Source: Distichodus sexfasciatus
Taxonomy: Eukaryota; Chordata; Actinopteri; Characiformes; Distichodontidae
NCBI GenBank assembly: GCA_032718565.1
Contig: JAVGVS010000025.1
Span: forward strand, 276,513 to 340,512
DNA length: 64,000 nt
Direction: 5' to 3'
Below are positions 57,017 to 64,000 of the stretch, piece after piece (within the stretch, counting starts at the first letter, position 1; every line of letters starts with the position of its first letter). The notes below the pieces were generated by a model. That model ran no database searches. It was not told where the DNA came from and worked only from the letters and a program-made list of their open reading frames with translations. The position numbers and the translations under genes were made by a program.

Positions 57017-57490
57017 GAAATGGAATGAGAAGAAGAGAGGAAAAGGGAAGAACATAAGGATCAGAAAAGATGAGAAAAAAGAAAGAAAGAAAGAAAGAGG
57101 AAAAGAAAAAGTAAGAGAAAGAAGGAAACAGAAAGACACAGGAAGAAGGAAAAGTAAAAAGAGAAGAAGGAGGAAAGGAAAGTGAAAAAAAGAAAAAAAT
57201 TAAACAAGTCTCCTGAAGACAGAAAGAAAGAGAAACGGAGGAGAAAAATGAAGAGAAATAGAATGAGACAAAGATAAGAACAGGACAAGAGAAGAAAAGA
57301 AAGAAACAAGAAAGAAAGAAGATGAAAGTCAATAAGCAAAAGTGAGAGAATTAAGAAAACAGAAAAGTAAAGACAGAAGAAGAAGGAGGGGAAAATGAAC
57401 AAAAAGAAGAAAACTGAAAGAAATCGTCCTGAAGAGGGGTCAGGCACATAGACAAAACTGGACCTGCAGAAAGAGTCAAAGAAAGAAAGA
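56745..57490 (+). repeat. Duplicated unit 2: leader plus 0.6-kb polypurine tract
   Basis: 56745-56868 repeats the leader of unit 1 (AATACATGTACAGCATCACG, TCTGCACTTACCCCCAGAG, GCAAAGCAGAACCAGAGG) at about 90% identity. It is followed by GAAA-type repeats to 57490. A partial third leader (GAAGAGGGGTCAGGCAC) is at 57430. Confidence 0.9.
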
Positions 57491-57509
57491 AAGTAATGCT
57501 GTCACTTTT

Positions 57510-57965
57510 TTATGCCACAAGCCAAGCTACTGTTTCAGTACAGTACAGCAACACTACAAGCTACAGAAAAAAGTAGCTAACTACATCAACTACATTTCAG
57601 GGTTACAGACTCTTGTTTACATCTTGGCCAAGGATAGAACTTCATCCTCTGACTCCATCTCACATCTGCTAAGAGTGCGATGTGGTGCAACAAGCGCTTG
57701 CTACATGGGCAGTGTAGCCAATTATATTCCACACCTGCTAGTTGAAAATGTGAGCCTTTGTAAAGAGAGCAAAATAAAAGTATTTACCCAAAAGTATTAA
57801 ATAATCATATTAAAAATTTTTTTGAAAGATTGTCACTAAATTTTGTCATTATTTATCAAAAAGTAGTTACTAGAAAAGCTCCAGCATTTTAAAACTACTT
57901 TTTAAAAAATGTAGTTCAGAGTTAGTGGTGTCACTAACTTTAGTTATTTACCCCCCAACTTTGAG
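57510..57965. mobile_element. hAT-type relics
   Basis: AACACTACAAGCTACAGAAA, AAAGTAGCTAACTACATC and, at the far side, AAAGTAGTTACTAGAAAAGC and GTGTCACTAACTTTAG are in the style of the AGTAGCTA hAT repeats elsewhere. Limits uncertain. Confidence 0.45.
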
Positions 57966-60443
57966 TATCAGTATCAATCAGATCCTAATGATACTCATCC
58001 CTACTTTACAGAAACAGCAGAGCAATCAAGCTGTATTTTATTAACCAATAATAATATAAAATTAATAAAATAAATTAAAATATTTCTGTTCCACAGAGAA
58101 CTTTTATTACTCCTCTCTTGTCACCAAGTCGTTTGATCGAGAGAAATGCTGACATTGAAAGAATGTTCTAGTCATTATTAGCCTAAAAGTCACACCGTTT
58201 TCCTCCGTCCAGACTCACGATGGAGTTTCCAGGCAGAATAGTGATCAGTGAATATATTACTGGACTCTAATCCTGTATGATAGACTTTCCATCCGTGTGT
58301 GTGACCTGACTGAAGAGATGGTCATTTGCCCAAAGCGTCACTGAGTTTCCCCACTCGAGTGACGCTTGTGCCTGAGAAACGGGCAGCTATGTTCACCGCT
58401 TTGCCCTACAATCAGCGTAAACAAATGAGCTTCAGCTCTTGTTACATTCTCTTTACCTTTTGAACGGTAGCTTTTCAAGCTTCTTGTGATTAAAAGTAGA
58501 TAAGCTCACTCAAAGTACTTTGAGCAAAAACATGACAAAAGATATTTGGGTTTGATGAACAAGTGTATAAAAACACAAAAAATCCAACCATGGAGTTGGA
58601 GTATGATCGATTAGGTTTGATCACATAATTGTAATATTTTGCCTTATTCAGACTGTGTAAATAAGGCCAAGATAAGCTCCTTCAGATGCTCCAGATACGG
58701 GACTATTTTTGTTAGTGAGTTCTTGACTCTGTATGTTCCGCCCTTTCCTCGATTTTGATTGGCTAGCAAGAGAGAAGTGGCAATGATAAGCCCAGCGTTG
58801 TTCTAATAGTTGAACGGATTTCAACTTGAAGCGCTCTGAGCGATGCAGTAAAAAATGTCTCCAACAACGTCTTTTTTTTGTTGAAGGTGCTGAAAGCTCA
58901 TAGGATTTGTATTAAAAATAACCGGTGCCAGAACACTTCTGCAAGTTCGTCACTAATGTCACTATTTTCATTTTTATTTATGGTGCATTATAAGTGCCGA
59001 TGCAAATCATCATTCTTTGCAATTAACTCATATTGAATGATACTATAAGAAGACCAATTTATTGGTCAGGCTCTAAAAGCCGAAGGCAGAGTCTAAAGTT
59101 GGGAAGTTTATATAAAGCAAGTAAAAGTCAAAACCACAATAAAACAACTTGAGGTCAGAACCAAAAAGACAGGCATCAAGGTGGACCTTTAGGCTGAAGA
59201 GTAGTTTAAAAAATCCTGGCAAACAAGGTCTAGAACACAAGAGCGAAGAACTGGCAAAACAGTAGCACTGGTAGGCAGAAAGTTGTCAGAACACAACAAA
59301 GCTCTGGTCAAAATACTGTTCAAACCTTCATAAATAAATGTGCACTACACAGGCTTCAAAAAATACTGGGATTACTTTACAACATGATAAAAATGGGCCT
59401 TATTTATGGGCCTTAAGAATTTTTTCTTCAAACTCACTTATTCAACTTTTGCAAATGTTACATAAGCACAAATCTCACATAGAAAACATTGGTGAATGCT
59501 TGCAATAAATTGCAATTGCAGTAAATTATTGTTCATAGATTGTAGTTTCACCACCTCACTGCTGTTACGATATGTGCGCATATTAATAAACTCATCATAT
59601 ACTTAGCTCTGTACATAGCTTAGAATTTACAAAAGATCAGACGTTATATGTTAGCTTTATATGTCAGACTTTATAATAAGTATTGTTATTATTTAATAGA
59701 TTGTATAGAATTTTCATATTGACACTGTTGCAGTTCTTATGCACATTCAGTGCAGAAAGACTCCAGGACCTGTCTCTTTTTTAACTTATAGTTTAAAGTG
59801 TATATTTTATATTCTATTTATATATTGTTTATTCTATGTGCCTTATTTGTTATTTGTACTGTTAAAACTGAAGCCACATTGTCTAGTCTCTCTGTAATAT
59901 TTGTACAATATATAGGAGAGATGACAACATTTACATTGACTTACAAATAGTACACAACTTTCATTGCATGCATGTTTGTACAAAACATTAGCTTATTGGG
60001 TTTTCTTCAATTCCACAGTAGTATAATATTACAATATTGAAATATCTTCACTTTTAAGAACAAATTTAGAAAAAAACAAAGAAGGTAGAGAGATAGAGTC
60101 TCAGAGTTTCATTAAATACTTCAAAATCCTCAGTACAAATCGCAAAGGTCAGATATTTCTCACTCTCTGGCAGCTAGCAAGCCAGTCAATTTCACTCTTT
60201 TTTAAAGAGCCAATAAACTCCTTTTCAATACGAATTGAAGCAGCTCACAAATCTGCTAATTCATCTTTGTTTAAATTTTTGCCGTTACCCGCACCACTAC
60301 ACACCACCTGAGACCCATTCAGCTTTAATTATAACTCGTCAGATGATGATCAAGCCAGATTTAAATCAGAGACCACAGATGACTGTCACAGTCACGGTCC
60401 AGCCAGTAGAACGTTCACAAACACTCATCTTTTTAAATGAATT
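57966..60443. other. No gene or clear transposon seen
   Basis: 2.5 kb of mostly unique AT-rich sequence. 59060-59330 is AG-rich and reads like part of an LTR or internal retroelement sequence, but I found no borders. 60120-60440 is unique. Confidence 0.3.
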
Positions 60444-60646
60444 TTAAGTGAGTGATTATTTATTATTGTGTGCACAGCACGGAACAGCACACAGTGCACC
60501 ACAGCCAAAGAAGAAGCAGTGGGCAGCTGACATGAGCAGCACTTGTGGATCAGTTCCTGGGGACGATACCTTGCTCATGAGTACCTTAGTGGTACCTTAA
60601 ACCATTTGTGGTACCACTAACTTTCATGCCTACAACTGCCCCAAAT
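60444..60646 (-). mobile_element. SINE-A copy
   Basis: TTAAGTGAGTGATTATTTAT, AACAGCACACAGTGCACCAC, ATACCTTGCTCATGAGTACC and TTTCATGCCTACAACTGCCC. Box B is lost and box A decayed. Confidence 0.8.
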
Positions 60647-60723
60647 AACCCATACTATACTGTTTGTAATAAATAACATTAAAAACCTTTTAGGAACCTA
60701 ATAGGAACAATACTCATATGTTT

Positions 60724-60915
60724 ATGAGCGAGTGATTATTTGTCTTGGTGAACACACCACAGCACACAGTGCACCACAACCAAATGTGACCTCTGCATTT
60801 GACTCATCCATGAAGGAACAGTATCCTTGCTCATGAGTACCTCAGTGGTACCTTTACTTGACCGGGACTCAAACTCGTGACCTTCTGATTCAACTAAGTT
60901 ACCAGCTTACCAAAC
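60724..60915 (-). mobile_element. SINE-A copy
   Basis: GAGCGAGTGATTATTTGTCT, GAACACACCACAGCACACAG, AATGTGACCTCTGCATTTGA, CTCATGAGTACCTCAGTGG and GGGACTCAAACTCGTGACC (box B relic). Same orientation as its neighbour 80 bp away. Confidence 0.85.
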
Positions 60916-62439
60916 CTTGTTAGAGAAAAGTCAGAAGTTAGTGTAGAGACAAGAAGAGTGCATGGTAGTGGGTTAGTGCATTTTAAATTATATTTTTCTT
61001 AAGAAAAACAAAGTGTACAATAGTACTTAGTAGTGGGTTAGAAGTAGTAGGGGTAGTTAGTTTATATAAATAACATTTAAAATCCTCAGCATAAGAGTTG
61101 TACTGAAGACCATCTAAACCGAGACCAAGCCCTGACTGAGACCAGAGTGTGCTGAGACTGAGACAAGACCAAGACTCTGAAGTGCTGAGATAGAGACCAG
61201 GGCGGGGAGAGACAGAGCTGAGACTGAGACCAGACCAATGAACGTTTTAGACCACATGACAAATAAGTAGAACTCTTACATATCAATAATGAGGATATCA
61301 CTTCATTGGAAGCAGTTATACAAACTGATCACATCATATGTTAAACTCAACAAACCACAGTAGCAGAACACTCCTCAAGACCAAACTCACCCCAAATATA
61401 AGGGGGTAGCTGCTAAACAGCTGATTTTCCTGACATCTTTCCCAGACAACCACGACTGTACCTGCGTTCATGTACATAAATGGTTGTGTACAATACTACT
61501 AGATACTCCATTAAGAGCTGAGTGTTCAGACGACGCTGGTTCCAGAGCAGCAAAGTTTTGGTGCCACTTCAGAGCGGATATTACAACGCTTGCACCAATT
61601 TATTTAGTCAGAAAACATGGCACCGGTTTCAAATCAGGAACAGGCGCCAACGCAATTTTTTTTAAAAAATGTCAGCGACGGTGTGTTCTTAGCAGGCATT
61701 AATCTCCAAAAGAGATTAATCTTCAAAAACACTTACTAATGACATTGAGTGTGTGCAAGTTATATTTAATGCTGTAATTTTTAAAATGTTATAGTTTGTA
61801 AACAGTTTGACAGAACACCTACATGAGCGCCAGAAATATTCTGAGAAATATACATTGCCATGCAAATATGGGAGGCTGAGAGCAGTGCTATCTGCAGGAG
61901 AAAGCAGCTGTAGGTGGACACCAGCTTATCATCAAGACACGAGCCTAAAACTGCCATAAAAAAGGTCTTAAAATATATTGTGTGAATCTGTCTGACTTTT
62001 ATTGTTGCTGACGCTCTCATCAGTCAACATCACACACGCCGCCTGCAGTATAGCAGAGAGCTGAATCGGCCCAAAGTGCTGCAGTGTGACTTTATAGAGC
62101 CCCAAAGTGCTAAATTTCTCTAAAATATGGCTAGAGACCTGCTACTGAAGCAAAGCTAATGCAATATCTGGGAGTACAGTTCATTGCTTATAAGAAATTT
62201 GTGAATTTCTGAAAATCAAAAGTCAAAGGATGCATTAAAGCATGTATAAGTATCTACATACAGTATGTAAAACATTAGATACAGTATGTAACATTTCTCA
62301 CATAATCAAAATTGCTATCTCAAAACAAAGTTACATGATTACATGGTTGAATCACCAAATCAACAAAAACAACAAATCATTTTTAATTTTGCAGTTTACT
62401 AAAGTATTGGTTGATCCCTAAGTCTCCAATAAAGATGTG
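60916..62439. other. GAGACC-rich tract at 61110-61250; otherwise unique
   Basis: 61110-61250 is built of diverged GAGACCA(A)G and GAGACTGAG words, a low-complexity stretch that produces a Trp/Ser/Gln frame on the minus strand. The remaining 1.3 kb shows no feature. Confidence 0.5.
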
Positions 62440-62721
62440 TGTATTTAGTTACTTTAAAAGCTTTAAAAGTTACCATTAAAAGTAGTTACTTTGAAAGTTA
62501 CAGCATTTTAAAAGTGGCTACGCTGAAAGCTGCATTTTAAAAGTAGTTAGTTACTTTGAAAGCTACAACATTTTATAAGTAGTTCCCTGAAAGCTACGGT
62601 TTAAAAGTTGTTTATTACTTTGAAAGCTATAGTACTTTAAAAGTAGCATCACTACTAAATATCCTACTGATATTAGTAGTAGTTAAGTTAGTAGCTTAGC
62701 TACTTGTACTCTGCAACACTG
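62440..62721. mobile_element. hAT-type end with internal tandem units
   Basis: Reversed from 62721: CAGTGTTGCAGAGTACAAGT, AGCTAAGCTACTAACTTAAC. Inward lie about five diverged units of AGTAGTTACTTTGAAAGCTA with CAGCATTTTAAA. The terminus matches the CAGTGTTG class at 17558-18365. Confidence 0.6.
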
Positions 62722-63080
62722 CTAATGGCCCTCTTGAATACATTTCTTTGCTGTAAAAAGCACCAAGCAAACGGGCCGACCTTAACACTAGAGAAGTCAG
62801 AAGTGAAAGCTCAGCACACATTTGTCCTTGCTGGCGGCCGAGTGAGCCGGTGGAGTGTGAGGACAGGCATCTACAACGTGGCACTGTTGGCACGGAGACA
62901 CGCTCCTACATTAGACAGATGAACAGCGGCCATATTAATGTCAACGACAGGGATGGAGGCTCGAGGGGTCGACAGGCCGAGCGCGTAAACACAAGTTGTG
63001 ATTTACAAGCCTGCAAGCAAATCTGCTTTCTTTTGTTGTCTCATGACCTCTACAAACACTTACACTCCTTATCGAAAGTA
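62722..63080. other. CNE candidate
   Basis: Repeat-free, GC-balanced: GGCGGCCGAGTGAGCCGGTG, CTACAACGTGGCACTGTTGG, AGCGGCCATATTAATGTCAA, TTGTGATTTACAAGCC. The 134-codon frame crossing it is not familiar. Confidence 0.35.
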
Positions 63081-63650
63081 AACATGCCACAATTATTCCA
63101 CACAATGCAAAGGTGCCGTAGTGAAGTTGTTCATAAAATATTAGTGTGTGAATGTGTTCAGGTTGCATACCCTGGTCATTGGAGATTGCTACAGTACATA
63201 ATTTATTGGGAACGTATACTCAAATGGTGCATGTATAAATCCAAAAAGAACTGAGCATTTCTCATAAACATTTTTTATAAATACACTGGGAGTTCTGTAT
63301 TTTGGCCATGACTAATTTTCACAATTATTTCACTATTCAATTCCAAATTTACCAGACAAACATTTAAGGTGTAATAATCAATTATATTAAACTTGTAGCT
63401 ACAAAACCTTGCAAAACACACCAAAAATTATAATTATCATCTGGACCAACGGTGTTAATGACTTTGTTTCTGTGGCTTGTTTCTGTGTGAAAGGGGGCAT
63501 TTTGAGCATTCTATTACTGTCTATTACTTGTATTTGCAAAAGACAGATAATTCTTGATTAATTTCATTGTTAAAATTGTCATGAAACTGTCCACAATTAT
63601 TATGCAAATGAGACTCCTTATCACTATTTTCCAACTATTATCACTAAATC
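63081..63650. other. No feature seen
   Basis: Unique AT-rich sequence. Confidence 0.3.
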
Positions 63651-64000
63651 ATATCCACGCCACACAAAGATAAAACGGGGAAGGCAAGAAGAGACTGAAG
63701 GTTTTAATCTCGACTACATTGCCACAGTCTCACCTCTCCTCCTCCTCCTCCTCCTCGTCCTCATATGGTCTGGTAATGAGGAAGAGCATGGTGTTGACAC
63801 AGGCACGGCGACAGTCCAAACACCCGGCGTGACATTCAAGAGCCGCCTCGGGAGCTGGGCCTCGGAAAAGAGAAAAATTAATAATTCAAGGTGATCTTAA
63901 TCTCTTGGGGTCAGTAGGGTCACTTCCCGGTTGACGAAGGCTCGGGTGATTATCCAGGCAGATGAGATTACTTTTCTGCGTCAAAGAGAAGCGCAACGGA
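63651..64000. other. CNE candidate, cut by the window end
   Basis: Contains (CTC)n at 63737-63757, then ATGGTCTGGTAATGAGG, GAGAAAAATTAATAATTC, AAGGTGATCTTAATCTC, CTCGGGTGATTATCCAGGC and GATGAGATTACTTTTC. The density of TAATC/GATTA cores suggests homeodomain-bound regulatory DNA (inference). Confidence 0.4.

Noticed and set aside
61086..61301. 71-codon minus-strand frame with Trp-Ser-Gln repeats
   Set aside because: Arises from diverged GAGACC/GAGACTGAG words.

Overview
This window looks like non-coding euchromatin from a ray-finned fish (teleost), possibly an otophysan such as a catfish or characiform; that last step is inference from the repeat style, not proven. The signs are dense copies of three tRNA-headed SINE families, a Tc1-type element with the common fish terminus CACTCACTGGCC, several hAT, Tc1/IS630 and other DNA-transposon relics, a solo LTR, LINE 3' fragments, and long CA, TCTA and GAAA/CTTT microsatellites. 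I found no host protein-coding exon, rRNA or genuine tRNA gene. Long open frames lie in low-complexity tracts or inside transposons. The window is best read as a gene desert or the inside of very large introns.

Layout. 0-5 kb: SINE remnants and two GC-richer, repeat-free blocks that look like conserved non-coding elements (CNEs). 5.2-7 kb: a decayed Tc1 element with a hAT MITE inserted in it and its far end replaced by a SINE. 7-14 kb: SINEs, a 53-unit TCTA/TCTG microsatellite, a decayed ~23-bp tandem array, a near-perfect AT palindrome and a MITE. 14-17 kb: a nested SINE cluster and a local duplication. 17-24 kb: hAT-type relics and a SINE-B copy. 24-28 kb: mostly unique DNA with CNE-like blocks. 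28-29 kb: a 1-kb polypyrimidine tract. 29.6-36 kb: a MITE with 4-bp target duplications, a hAT MITE with 8-bp duplications, a solo LTR with 5-bp duplications and an IS630/Tc1-type element. 36-45 kb: SINEs, a TTCTA satellite, a LINE fragment, an inverted pair of repeats and a cis-duplicated non-coding block (39.3 and 44.0 kb). 45.7-46.9 kb: a MITE nested in another. 47.1-52.1 kb: the most notable feature, a ~4.95-kb DNA transposon. 53-57.5 kb: a MITE, a CNE-like block, and two polypurine tracts that are tandem duplicates. 57.5-64 kb: sparse repeats, two SINE-A copies and two CNE-like blocks at the end.

The best candidate for an under-described system is the 47136-52085 transposon together with the 29593-30200 MITE. 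They share terminal inverted repeats, subterminal sequence and 4-bp AAAT-type target duplications. The large copy carries a decayed but still legible, intron-containing transposase with a D-N-C-x-G-Q-N-K-N motif. Splice sites and codon phases can be followed by eye across at least four introns. The 4-bp duplication suggests a Sola-like superfamily, which I could not verify.
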